DNA of 64,000 nt, from the NCBI RefSeq assembly GCF_008041935.1, contig NZ_VKAC01000011.1, forward strand, positions 124,001 to 188,000, read 5' to 3'. A program made the position numbers and the translations under genes. The stretch is from Quadrisphaera setariae. GTDB lineage: Bacteria; Actinomycetota; Actinomycetes; Actinomycetales; Quadrisphaeraceae. The notes under the pieces were generated by a model. It was not told the origin of the DNA. It saw only the letters and a program-made list of their open reading frames with translations, and did no database searches. Positions 27,159-34,823 of the stretch are shown in pieces. Each line of letters starts with the position of its first letter. Position 1 is the stretch's first letter.

Positions 27159-27901
27159 CCAGCGCGACCCCCAGCACCACCCCCCTGCTCGACGGCATGG
27201 AGCTCGAGCGCCCGCTCGGCACCGTCTACGTCACGGGCGGATCCAGCGGTCTCGGGGCCGCCGTCGTGGAGGTGGTGACCGCGCTGGGCGGCACCGCCGC
27301 GGTCATCGACAGGGCCGCTCCGCCGCAGGGCTCGGCAGCGGCCGCGCACGCCCTCGCGGACGTGTCGGACTCCGCCGCCGTCGAGCGGGCCGTGGCGTCC
27401 CTGGTCGAGCAGGTGGGGCCGCCCACCGCGCTCTTCACCGCCGCTGGGACCGACGCGGTGGGGCGCCTCGAGGACGTCCCCACCGACCGGTGGGAGAAGG
27501 TGATCGGGGTGAACCTCATCGGCACGGCGGCCGCTGTGCGCGCCTGCCTGCCGCACCTCCTCGCCGCCCGCGGCACGGTCGTCACCGTGGCCAGCTCCCT
27601 GGGCCTGCGCGCCGCGAGCGACGCCACGGCGTACTGCGCGAGCAAGTTCGGCATCGTCGGGTTCACGCGCTCGCTGCAGCTGGAGCTGGCGGGGCAGGTG
27701 GGCGTGACGATGCTGGTGCCCGCCGGCATGCGCACCGCCTTCTTCGACGGGCGCACCGAGCAGTACCGGCCCGGCCCCGACGCTGCCCTCATGGACCCGC
27801 GCCAGGTGGCGCTGTCGGTGGTGCACGCCCTGCGCCAGCCGGTCGGCACCGAGGTGCGCGAGATCGTCGTCACGGTGTCCACGGAGCCGTCCTGGCCCTG
27901 A
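27155..27901 (+). CDS. Short-chain dehydrogenase/reductase (classical SDR)
   Basis: A 248-residue classical SDR. TVYVTGGSSGLGAAVVEVV (about 23-41) is the NAD(P)-binding TGxxxGxG motif. VNLIGTAAAVRACLPHL, the serine of VTVASSLGL and the YCASK catalytic motif near residue 163 are complete. Length and the YxxxK context mark a classical SDR, not an extended SDR like the HldD heptose epimerase. It overlaps the HldE fusion stop (GTGA), so it is probably part of the same product pathway, perhaps oxidising or reducing the sugar. Its substrate is not predictable. Confidence 0.9.
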   Translation: MTSATPSTTPLLDGMELERPLGTVYVTGGSSGLGAAVVEVVTALGGTAAVIDRAAPPQGSAAAAHALADVSDSAAVERAVASLVEQVGPPTALFTAAGTDAVGRLEDVPTDRWEKVIGVNLIGTAAAVRACLPHLLAARGTVVTVASSLGLRAASDATAYCASKFGIVGFTRSLQLELAGQVGVTMLVPAGMRTAFFDGRTEQYRPGPDAALMDPRQVALSVVHALRQPVGTEVREIVVTVSTEPSWP

Positions 27902-27911
27902 CGGCCCTGCC

Positions 27912-28862
27912 GTGACGACGACGGTGCTCGCGCTGCGGGCCCTGGGGCTGGGTGACGCCCTCACCGGCGTCCCCGCCCTGCGGGGCCTGCGGCGGGCCCG
28001 ACCGGAGGCCCGGCTGGTGCTGGCCGGCCCGCCCGAGACCGGCGGGCTGCTGGTGGACGAGGGTGTGGTCGACGCGGTGCTCCCCGTGCGGGGCCTGGCT
28101 CCGCTCGAGCCCGAGGCCCTGGTGCGCGCCGCCGCCGAGCACCCCGCGGTGCTGGGCGGACTCGGCCCGTCGACGGTGGACCTCGCGGTCAACCTCCACG
28201 GCCGCGGCCCGCAGAGCACGGCGGCGCTGGCCGCGCTGCGGCCGCGCGAGCTCGTGGCGTTCGACCGCCCCGGCCAGCCGGTCTGGGACGGCGAGGCCCA
28301 CGAGGTCGAGCGCTGGTGCTCCCTCGTCAGGTCCCTGGGCGGTGCGTGCGGCCCCGAGGACCTCGTGCTGCGCGACGTGCCCCTAGGCGCGCGCACGGGT
28401 CCGGTGGTGGTGCACCCCGGCGCCGCCTCACCGTCCCGGCGCTGGCCCGCCGAGCGCTGGGCCCGAGTGGTGGCCGCCCTGGCCGGCGCCGGTCGCGTCA
28501 TCGTCGTCACGGGTGGGCCGGACGAGGCCGGCGCGTGCGCCGAGGTGGCCGCCGCCGGTGCCGCCGACCTGTGCGGGCGGCTGTCGCTGGCGCAGCTGCT
28601 GGAGCTGGTCGCGACGAGCCCCCTGCTGCTGTCCGGTGACACCGGAGCCGCGCACGTGGCCACGGCCGCGCGCACGCCGTCGGTGCTGCTGTTCGGGCCG
28701 ACGTCGCCCGCGCGGTGGGGGCCCGCGGTCGACCACGACCGGCACCGGGTGCTGTGGCGCTCCCGTGCGGGGGACGCGCCGGGTGACCCGCACGGGGTGT
28801 CCCCCGACCCCGTCCTCCTCCGCACGACGGTGCGCGACGTCCTCGCAGGTACGGTGGACTGA
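27912..28862 (+). CDS. GT9-family (heptosyltransferase-like) glycosyltransferase
   Basis: A 316-residue GT9 protein, the second in the cluster. The start TTVLALRALGLGDALTGVPALRGLRRARP is the family N-terminal motif (LGDxL). GPVVVHPGAASPSRRWPAERWARVV and LLLSGDTGAAHVATAARTPSVLLFGPTSPARWGP carry the donor-binding residues, with the typical GDTGxAH. The GTG start lies 10 bases after the SDR stop. ADP-heptose is the likely donor given the upstream genes. The two GT9 proteins differ enough to suggest two successive heptose transfers or two donor forms. Confidence 0.92.
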   Translation: MTTTVLALRALGLGDALTGVPALRGLRRARPEARLVLAGPPETGGLLVDEGVVDAVLPVRGLAPLEPEALVRAAAEHPAVLGGLGPSTVDLAVNLHGRGPQSTAALAALRPRELVAFDRPGQPVWDGEAHEVERWCSLVRSLGGACGPEDLVLRDVPLGARTGPVVVHPGAASPSRRWPAERWARVVAALAGAGRVIVVTGGPDEAGACAEVAAAGAADLCGRLSLAQLLELVATSPLLLSGDTGAAHVATAARTPSVLLFGPTSPARWGPAVDHDRHRVLWRSRAGDAPGDPHGVSPDPVLLRTTVRDVLAGTVD

Positions 28863-29341
28863 TGCAACCGACCGAGAGCGCGTCCGAGCCGACCGTGGCG
28901 ACGGGCGGGGACTTCGAGGTCCGCGAGATGCTGTGCCTGGCCCTGCACCGCGCGTCGCGGGCCATGACGTCGCAGTACCGGCCCCTGCTCGCCCCGCACG
29001 GGCTGACCTACCCGCAGTACCTCGTCATCACGCTGCTGCGCCTGAGCGGCACCACCACCGTGGGCGGGGTCGGCGAGGAGCTGGGCCTGGAGTCGAGCAC
29101 GCTGTCCCCGCTGCTGACGCGCCTGGCCGAGCGCGGCCTCGTGACGCGCACGCGCTCCACCGACGACGAGCGCCGCGTGGAGGTCTCACTGACGCCGCAG
29201 GGGAAGGCGCTCGGTGAGGAGCTCGCCGACGTGCCGTGGACCGTGGTCGGCGCGACCGGGCTCACCGTGCCGGAGATCAAGGGCGTCGTAGCGCAGCTGA
29301 CGGAGCTGGTCGAGCGGCTCGAGGGCCCTGCGGCCATCTGA
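28862..29341 (+). CDS. OhrR-type MarR-family redox regulator
   Basis: A 159-residue winged-helix protein. The OhrR hallmarks are present: a peroxide-sensing cysteine C25 in REMLCLALHRASRAM, the following SQYRPLLAPHGLTYPQYLVI, and wing residues LTRLAERGLVTRTRSTDDERRVEVSLT. It has a single Cys, so it is of the 1-Cys class in which an organic hydroperoxide oxidises C25 and releases DNA. The ATG overlaps the last base of the GT9 stop (TGATG), so it can be translated from the glycan-cluster transcript. The paired boxes at 29347-29385 are its likely operators. The usual partner ohr is absent; an alpha/beta hydrolase follows. Confidence 0.88.
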   Translation: MQPTESASEPTVATGGDFEVREMLCLALHRASRAMTSQYRPLLAPHGLTYPQYLVITLLRLSGTTTVGGVGEELGLESSTLSPLLTRLAERGLVTRTRSTDDERRVEVSLTPQGKALGEELADVPWTVVGATGLTVPEIKGVVAQLTELVERLEGPAAI

Positions 29342-29346
29342 GCGAA

Positions 29347-29385
29347 CCAGTCGCGCGCGATAGGTATTGAGTCGCGCACGACTGG
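29347..29385. promoter_or_regulatory. Paired OhrR-like operators
   Basis: CCAGTCGCGCGCGA (29347-29360) and TCGCGCACGACTGG (29372-29385) form a 14-base inverted repeat with one mismatch around an 11-base spacer. The first arm contains the perfect palindrome TCGCGCGCGA. The half-sites also read as a direct repeat (AGTCGCGC at 29349 and 29370), 21 bases apart, two helical turns. The site lies between the OhrR gene and the hydrolase gene at 29446. OhrR binding is inferred from position and the general GCGCGC-centred palindrome. Confidence 0.65.
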
Positions 29386-29445
29386 ATTTGGGGGCAGGAT
29401 GGTGGAGCGGCCTCGACGGCCGTGACTCCACCGAAGGGAAGAGCC

Positions 29446-30312
29446 ATGCCCCGCCTCACCGTCGGACGGTCCAGCTCGGGTTCCAGCGCCGAGGTCGACC
29501 TGTACTACGAGGACCACGGCACCGGTGCGCCCGTCGTGCTCATCCACGGGTGGCCGCTCTCGGGCCGCTCCTGGGAGGCGCAGGTCCCCGCGCTCGTCGA
29601 GGCCGGCCACCGGGTCATCACCTACGACCGCCGCGGCTTCGGTGACAGCTCCCAGCCGTGGGACGGCTACGACTACGACACCTTCGCCGCCGACCTCGAC
29701 GCGCTGCTGACGCACCTCGACGTCGCCGGCGCCACGCTCGTGGGCTTCTCGATGGGCGGCGGTGAGGTGGTCCGGTACATCTCCCGCTACGGCACCTCGC
29801 GCGTGGCGAAGGCCGTGCTGGCCGCCGCCGTCCCGCCGTACCTCTACAAGTCCGCCGACAACCCCGACGGCGGTCTGGACGACGACACCATCGCCCAGTT
29901 CCAGACCGGCGTGAAGACCGACCGGATCGCGTTCCTCGAGGACTTCACCACCAACTTCTTCTCCGCCGGCAAGGGCCTCACCGGCGCCAAGGTCAAGGTC
30001 AGCGAGCCGCAGCGGCAGTACGCCCGCCACATCGCGGAGTTCGCCTCCCCCAAGGGCACCCTCGACTGCATCACCGCCTTCGGCCGCACCGACTTCCGCG
30101 GCGACGTCTCCGCCGTGGCGGCCGCCGGCATCCCGGTGCTGGTCATCCACGGCGACAGCGACGCGATCGTCCCGCTGGAGGTGAGCGGGCAGCGCAGCCA
30201 CGAGGCCATCCCCGGCTCGCAGCTGCACGTCGTCGAGGACGGCCCGCACGGCATCAACGCCTCGCACGCCGAGGAGTTCAACCGGGTGCTGCTGGGCTTC
30301 CTCGCCGGCTGA
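29446..30312 (+). CDS. Alpha/beta hydrolase (non-haem chloroperoxidase-like)
   Basis: A 288-residue alpha/beta-hydrolase with the layout of cofactor-free haloperoxidases/perhydrolases: oxyanion HGWPLSGRSWEAQ, RRGFGDSSQP, nucleophile S102 in GFSMGGGEV, acid Asp in HGDSDAIVP and His in DGPHGINASH. ATG 29446 is preferred over one eight codons upstream because GAAGGGA precedes it. Family enzymes hydrolyse esters or make peracids. Location behind OhrR and its operators suggests induction by organic peroxides, possibly to remove lipid esters or peroxides; this is inference. Confidence 0.9.
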   Translation: MPRLTVGRSSSGSSAEVDLYYEDHGTGAPVVLIHGWPLSGRSWEAQVPALVEAGHRVITYDRRGFGDSSQPWDGYDYDTFAADLDALLTHLDVAGATLVGFSMGGGEVVRYISRYGTSRVAKAVLAAAVPPYLYKSADNPDGGLDDDTIAQFQTGVKTDRIAFLEDFTTNFFSAGKGLTGAKVKVSEPQRQYARHIAEFASPKGTLDCITAFGRTDFRGDVSAVAAAGIPVLVIHGDSDAIVPLEVSGQRSHEAIPGSQLHVVEDGPHGINASHAEEFNRVLLGFLAG

Positions 30313-30318
30313 CCCACG

Positions 30319-30384
30319 CCCCTGTCCCGCACCTTCCTCGGCAAGTGCGGGACAGGGGCTGCCTTTGGCGCACTTGCCGAGGAA
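30319..30384. terminator. Nested, mutually exclusive hairpins between convergent genes
   Basis: CCCCTGTCCCGCAC (30319-30332) pairs perfectly with GTGCGGGACAGGGG (30345-30358). A second perfect 16-base pairing is possible between 30334-30349 (TTCCTCGGCAAGTGCG) and 30369-30384. The second stem uses five bases of the right arm of the first, so only one can form. Located between the hydrolase and the convergent methionine aminopeptidase, it can end transcription from both sides, or be a copy of an intergenic palindromic repeat. Confidence 0.75.
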
Positions 30385-30402
30385 AGCGCGAAGGAGCCGG
30401 GC

Positions 30403-31191
30403 TCAGGGGGCGGTGAGGACGACGGGGCCGTCGTCGGTGACGGCCACCGTGTGCTCGGCGTGCGCGGCGCGGCGACGGTCGCGCGTCACCACCGACCAGC
30501 CGTCCCGCGCCGTGCGGTACTCCGGTGAGCCGGCCAGCAGCATCGGCTCGATGGCGATGGTGTGCCCGGCCTCCAGGCGCACGTCCCGCGCCCCGGCCAG
30601 CGGCTGGTTGGGCACGAAGGGCGCCTCGTGCATGGCCCGGCCGATGCCGTGGCCGCCGTGGTCGGGCAGGTGCGCGAACCCGTGCCTCTTCGCCACCGCG
30701 TCGATGGCGGTGGCCACGTCGAGCAGGGTCGCCCCGGGCACCGCGGCGGCGATGCCCGCCGCCAGCGCCTCCTCGGTGGCCGCCACGAGCCTGCGGTCCT
30801 CCTCGGTGGACGTGCCGGCGATGACGGTGATGGCGGCGTCACCGTGCCACCCGTCGACGGCGGCGCCGAAGTCGATGCTCAGCACGTCACCGTCGGCGAG
30901 CTTGCGCCCGGTCGGCGGGCCGTGCACGACCACCTCGTTGGGCGACAGGCACAGCACGCCCTTGTACGGCGTGGGGGCCCACGCCGGGGCGTAGCCGAAG
31001 AAGCTGCTCTCCGCGCCGGCCTCGTGCAGGGCGGTGCGGGCGATGTCGTCGAGGTCGCGCAGCTTCACCCCGGGCACCGCGGCGGCCTTGACCGCCTGCA
31101 GCGCCAGGGCCACCACCCGGCCCGACTCGCGCATGGTCTCCAGCTCCGCGGCGGACCTGACGGGATGCTCTGCCGTGGAGGTGCTGGCCAT
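30403..31191 (-). CDS. map: Methionine aminopeptidase, type I (first copy)
   Basis: A 262-residue dinuclear-metal peptidase that removes N-terminal methionine from new proteins. The pita-bread fold motifs are intact: CLSPNEVVVHGPP, metal ligands in SIDFGAAVDGWHGDAA, GGHGIGRAMHEAPFVPN, IAIEPML and HAEHTVAV. ATG 31191 is chosen by family length; the frame is open far upstream, where it would overlap the divergent AlkA gene at 31226. A longer paralogue lies at 48293. Having two or more such enzymes is common in actinobacteria. Confidence 0.95.
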   Translation of the reverse strand: MASTSTAEHPVRSAAELETMRESGRVVALALQAVKAAAVPGVKLRDLDDIARTALHEAGAESSFFGYAPAWAPTPYKGVLCLSPNEVVVHGPPTGRKLADGDVLSIDFGAAVDGWHGDAAITVIAGTSTEEDRRLVAATEEALAAGIAAAVPGATLLDVATAIDAVAKRHGFAHLPDHGGHGIGRAMHEAPFVPNQPLAGARDVRLEAGHTIAIEPMLLAGSPEYRTARDGWSVVTRDRRRAAHAEHTVAVTDDGPVVLTAP

Positions 31192-31225
31192 GCCCCCCAG
31201 GCTACGACCCGCGAGGCTGGGGTCC

Positions 31226-32134
31226 GTGGACCTGCCCTTCACGCCGCCCCTGCACGCCGACCAGCTCTTCGGCCACCTCGCCGCGACGGCGGTCCCTGGC
31301 GTCGAGGAGTGGCTGCCAGGCCAGGACCCCGGCAGCGGCGCGCTGCGGCGCAGCCTGCGCCTGCCTGGCGGGCCCGCCGTCGTCGTCGTCCACGTCCCGC
31401 CCCCGGGTGCCACGTCGGTGCGCGTCGAGATCACCACCACCGACCCCGCCGAGGCACCGCTCGCCGCGCTGCTGTGCCGGCGGCTGCTGGACCTGGACCT
31501 CGACCCGGCCCTGCCCGACACCGCGCTCTCGGAGGACCCGGCGCTCGCCCCGCTCGTCGCCGCCGTGCCGGGGCGTCGCACGCCCGGCTCGCCGAGCGCC
31601 GAGGAGGTGGCGCTGCGCGCGGTGCTCGGCCAGCAGGTCTCCACGGCGGCGGCCCGCACGCACGCCGCGCGGCTCGTGGCGGCCCTCGGGGAGCCCGCCG
31701 GTTCCAGCGGGCTGCGGCTGTTCCCCAGCGCCGGGTCCGTGGCCGCTCTCGACGACGACGCCGCCACGCGCCTGCTCGCCCTGCCCGTCCGGCGCCGCGA
31801 GACGCTGCGGAACCTCGCCCGCGTGCTCGCCTCGGGGGCGCTGGACCTCCGACACGTCGACGACGGCGGCGACCCGTCCCGTGCCCGCGCCCAGCTGCTG
31901 GCGCTGCCGGGCATCGGCCCGTGGACGGCTCAGACGGTGACGATGCGCGCCCTGGGCGACACCGACGCCTTCCTCGCCAGCGACCTCGGCGTGCTGGCTG
32001 CGGCGCGGGCGCTCGGACTGCCCGGCGACGCGCGCCCGCTGGAGCGGAAGGCCGCGGCGTGGGCGCCGTGGCGCTCGTACGCCGTGCAGCACCTGTGGGG
32101 CGTGCTGCCGCACGCCATCAACGCCCTGCCGTGA
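31226..32134 (+). CDS. DNA-3-methyladenine glycosylase II (AlkA family, without Ada domain)
   Basis: A 302-residue base-excision repair enzyme from GTG 31226. An N-terminal AlkA-like domain (about 1-115) precedes the helix-hairpin-helix glycosylase domain: SAEEVALRAVLGQQVSTAAARTHAARLV, the hairpin LPGIGPWTAQTVTMRALGD (226-244) and the catalytic aspartate D253 in FLASDLGV. Many actinobacterial homologues carry an N-terminal Ada methyltransferase module; it is absent here, while a separate ogt lies 15 kb upstream. The start is divergent from map by 34 bases, so both promoters overlap. Confidence 0.9.
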   Translation: MDLPFTPPLHADQLFGHLAATAVPGVEEWLPGQDPGSGALRRSLRLPGGPAVVVVHVPPPGATSVRVEITTTDPAEAPLAALLCRRLLDLDLDPALPDTALSEDPALAPLVAAVPGRRTPGSPSAEEVALRAVLGQQVSTAAARTHAARLVAALGEPAGSSGLRLFPSAGSVAALDDDAATRLLALPVRRRETLRNLARVLASGALDLRHVDDGGDPSRARAQLLALPGIGPWTAQTVTMRALGDTDAFLASDLGVLAAARALGLPGDARPLERKAAAWAPWRSYAVQHLWGVLPHAINALP

Positions 32135-32150
32135 TCCCAGAGGGGCCCGG

Positions 32151-32708
32151 TCACCGCAGCGGGAGGGTCTCCACCGGCTCCCAGGGGCCGCCGTCGTAGC
32201 GCCACACCTCCAGCGCCGCCGCGCGGGCGGTCCACGGCGCCACCTCCACCTCGAGGCGGTCCGCGAGCGCTCGCGCCCGGACGGGGTCGACCTTGTTCTG
32301 CACCGTGACGTGCGCCCGCAACCGCTGGCGGTCCTGAGCGGTGAGGGACTCGTCCCCCAGCTCGCTGCGCAGGCGCGCCAGCAGCCGCGCGTGCAGCGCG
32401 TCCAGGTCGCGGGAGGCCAGGCGCAGCGCCGTCCCCCGGCCCAGCCTCAGGACCTCCCCGACGCGCACCTCGAAGGCCGCGGTGGACTCCGCGTGCTCGG
32501 CGAGCAGCTCCTGGACGCGGTGGGCACCGGCGGACGGCAGCGCGTGGAAGAGCGTCACGTGGGCGGGCAGGTGGTTGCGGTCCGCCGGGAAGTGCGCCCG
32601 ACGGAGGTCGTCCAGCCGCGCCTGGCTGGCCTCGTCCAGGGCCAGCGTCACGACGAGCGGGCGCCCGTCGGCGCCCTCGTGAGACCGGTGGACCGCAGCG
32701 GCGCTCAT
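32151..32708 (-). CDS. 2H phosphoesterase / 2'-5' RNA ligase family protein
   Basis: A 185-residue protein with the two HxTx motifs of the 2H superfamily, HVTLFHAL (about residues 49-56) and HVTVQNK (about 133-139), on the expected LigT/CPDase fold. Members hydrolyse 2',3'-cyclic nucleotides or ligate RNA; the physiological substrate is unknown. The ATG overlaps the stop of the upstream epimerase gene (ATGA, 32705-32708), so the two are translationally coupled although no functional link is obvious. Confidence 0.85.
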   Translation of the reverse strand: MSAAAVHRSHEGADGRPLVVTLALDEASQARLDDLRRAHFPADRNHLPAHVTLFHALPSAGAHRVQELLAEHAESTAAFEVRVGEVLRLGRGTALRLASRDLDALHARLLARLRSELGDESLTAQDRQRLRAHVTVQNKVDPVRARALADRLEVEVAPWTARAAALEVWRYDGGPWEPVETLPLR

Positions 32709-33742
32709 GCGGCCTGCCGGAGCCCCGAGAAGAAGGCGACGGTGGAGGCCAGGCCCTGCTGCCACGGCACGGCCGGCTCCCAGCCCAGCAGCGTGCGCGC
32801 CAGCGTCGTGTCCGGGCGGCGCACCTGCGGGTCGTCGACGGGACGCTCCACGAACCGCACCTGCGAGCGGGACCCGGTGGCGGCCACCACGTCCTCGGCG
32901 ATCTGCTTCACGGTCATCTCGTGCGGGTTGCCCACGTTGACCGGGCCCGGGTGGCCGCTGCCGGCCAGCGCGAGGATGCCGCGCACCAGGTCGTCGACGT
33001 AGCAGACCGACCGGGTCTGCATCCCGTCGCCGGCCACGGTGATGTCCTCCCCCGCCAGCGCCTGGCGGATGAAGGTGGGGATGGCGCGCCCGTCGTGCGG
33101 GCGCATCCGCGGCCCGTAGGTGTTGAAGATGCGCACGATGGCGGTGTCGACGTCGTGCGTGGTGCGGTAGGCGGTGGTCATGGCCTCGCCGTAGCGCTTG
33201 GCCTCGTCGTAGACCCCGCGCGGTCCGACGGGGTTGACGTGGCCCCAGTAGTCCTCCGGCTGCGGGTGCACCTGCGGGTCTCCGTAGACCTCGCTGGTGG
33301 AGGCCAGCAGGAAGCGCGCGCCCTTCTCCTTGGCCAGCCCGAGGGCGTGCAGGGTGCCGATCGCACCGACCTTGAGGGTCTCGATCGGCAGCTGCAGGTA
33401 GTCGATCGGGGAGGCCGGGGAGGCGAAGTGCAGGACCAGGTCGACGTCGCCGGGGACGTGCACGAAGTCGGTGATGTCGCAGCGGACCATCCGGAACTGC
33501 GAGGACGGGTAGCGCTCGGCGAGGTGGGCGACGTTGCCCGGCCCGCCGGTGAGGAAGGAGTCCAGGCACACCACCTGGGTGCCGCGCGCGAGCAGCTCCT
33601 CGCACAGGTGGCTGCCGAGGAAGCCGGCCCCGCCGGTCACGACCGCCCGGCGGAAGCCGCGCTGCGGCAGCACCGTCGAGCCGGTGGTCGGTCCGGTGGT
33701 GCTGCGCGGGCTGTCGGGCTGGCTGGTGCTGGGCTGGGCCAC
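32705..33742 (-). CDS. UDP-glucuronate decarboxylase-like epimerase (UDP-xylose synthase)
   Basis: A 345-residue extended SDR. RRAVVTGGAGFLGSHLCEELL (31-51) binds NAD, ASTSEVYGDPQVHPQPEDYWGHVN (147-170) contains the TSE triplet characteristic of UXS enzymes, and GVYDEAKRYGEA supplies Y178 and K182. A C-terminal RSVCYVDDLVRGI follows. UXS converts UDP-glucuronate to UDP-xylose. GTG 33742 has GGGGAG eight bases upstream. It is divergent from two GT2 genes at 33870, so UDP-xylose or a related pentose may be their donor. It is not the HldD epimerase for the heptose cluster. Confidence 0.88.
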   Translation of the reverse strand: MAQPSTSQPDSPRSTTGPTTGSTVLPQRGFRRAVVTGGAGFLGSHLCEELLARGTQVVCLDSFLTGGPGNVAHLAERYPSSQFRMVRCDITDFVHVPGDVDLVLHFASPASPIDYLQLPIETLKVGAIGTLHALGLAKEKGARFLLASTSEVYGDPQVHPQPEDYWGHVNPVGPRGVYDEAKRYGEAMTTAYRTTHDVDTAIVRIFNTYGPRMRPHDGRAIPTFIRQALAGEDITVAGDGMQTRSVCYVDDLVRGILALAGSGHPGPVNVGNPHEMTVKQIAEDVVAATGSRSQVRFVERPVDDPQVRRPDTTLARTLLGWEPAVPWQQGLASTVAFFSGLRQAA

Positions 33743-33869
33743 GGTGGGGACTCCCCGGTCACGGCGTCGTCGGGCCGCACTGCTCGACCTCGCTGGCGCT
33801 GTCGGGGCCAGTTGACCCCACCCGCGCTGGACGCGCGAACCGAGCGCCCCGGAGGCAGGATCGGCCGGG

Positions 33870-34823
33870 ATGCCCAGCACCTCCTCCCCCGACGAGCTCC
33901 TCGACCCGCGCCTCGGCGTCGTGGTGATCACCTGGCAGCGCCGCGAGGAGGCCCTCGCCGCCGTCGGGCGGCTGCTGGACCTGCCCGAACGGCCCCGCGT
34001 GGTCGTCATCGACAACGGCTCCACGGACGGCACGGCGGGCGCGCTGCGCCGCGCCCACCCGGCGGCCGTGGCGTCCGGGCAGCTCGAGGTGGTGCCGCTG
34101 GCGCACAACGCGGGCGCCGTGGGGCGCAACGTCGGGGTGGCGCGCCTGGCGGAGCTGGGTCTGCGCTACGCGGCGTTCTGCGACGACGACACCTGGTGGG
34201 AGCCCGGCAGCCTCGCGCGCGCCGGCGACGTGCTGGACGCTCACCCCGACGTCGCCGTGCTCACCGCGCGCATCGTCGTGGAGCCCAGCGGCCGCGAGGA
34301 CCCGATCGTCGCGGAGCTGCGCGACTCCCCCGTGGTGGGTTCCCGGCCCGACCTGCCGGGCCCGGCGCTGGGGAGCTTCCTGGCGGGGGCGTCGGTGGTC
34401 CGCGTCGACGCGTTCACGCAGGTCGGCGGCTTCTCGGCGCGGCTGTGGCTGGGCGGGGAGGAGGAGATGTGCGCCGCCGACCTCGCCGCCGCCGGCTGGG
34501 AGCTGTGCTACCTGCCCGACCTCACCGTGCACCACCTGGCCTCGACGCTCCGCGACTCCTCGCTGCGGCGCCGCCACGGCATCCGCAACACCGTGTGGTT
34601 CACGCTGCTGCGCCGCCCGTGGCCGGCGGCGCTGCGCCGGCTGCGCGTCCTGGCGCGGCAGGTCCCCAAGGACCGGACCACGGTGCTGGCCGTGGCCGAC
34701 GCCGCCCGCGGCCTGCCGTGGGTGCTGCGCGAGCGCCGGCCGCTGCCGCCGCACGCCGAGGCGCGCTTCCTCGCCCTGGAGGACGCCCAGACCCGCTCGA
34801 CGGCGAGGAGCTACGTCGGATGA
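33870..34823 (+). CDS. GT2-family glycosyltransferase (first of a tandem pair)
   Basis: A 317-residue GT-A transferase. GVVVITWQRREEALAAV, VVVIDNGSTDGTAGALR, the metal/donor motif AAFCDDDTWWEPGSL (about 107-121) and GGFSARLWLGGEEEMCAADLAAAGWELCYLPDLTVHH mark family 2. No membrane helix is seen. The next gene overlaps it by four bases and encodes a close relative. Divergent UXS-like gene upstream. Donor and acceptor unknown. Confidence 0.9.
   Translation: MPSTSSPDELLDPRLGVVVITWQRREEALAAVGRLLDLPERPRVVVIDNGSTDGTAGALRRAHPAAVASGQLEVVPLAHNAGAVGRNVGVARLAELGLRYAAFCDDDTWWEPGSLARAGDVLDAHPDVAVLTARIVVEPSGREDPIVAELRDSPVVGSRPDLPGPALGSFLAGASVVRVDAFTQVGGFSARLWLGGEEEMCAADLAAAGWELCYLPDLTVHHLASTLRDSSLRRRHGIRNTVWFTLLRRPWPAALRRLRVLARQVPKDRTTVLAVADAARGLPWVLRERRPLPPHAEARFLALEDAQTRSTARSYVG

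Noticed and set aside
18024-28862. Heptose cluster as a recent foreign island
   Set aside because: Base composition and codon use look like the flanking genes, and no tRNA, integrase or insertion sequence borders it.
32705-33742. Epimerase as the missing HldD of the heptose cluster
   Set aside because: It carries the TSE triplet and HPQ-E-YWG block of UDP-glucuronate decarboxylases, not HldD features.
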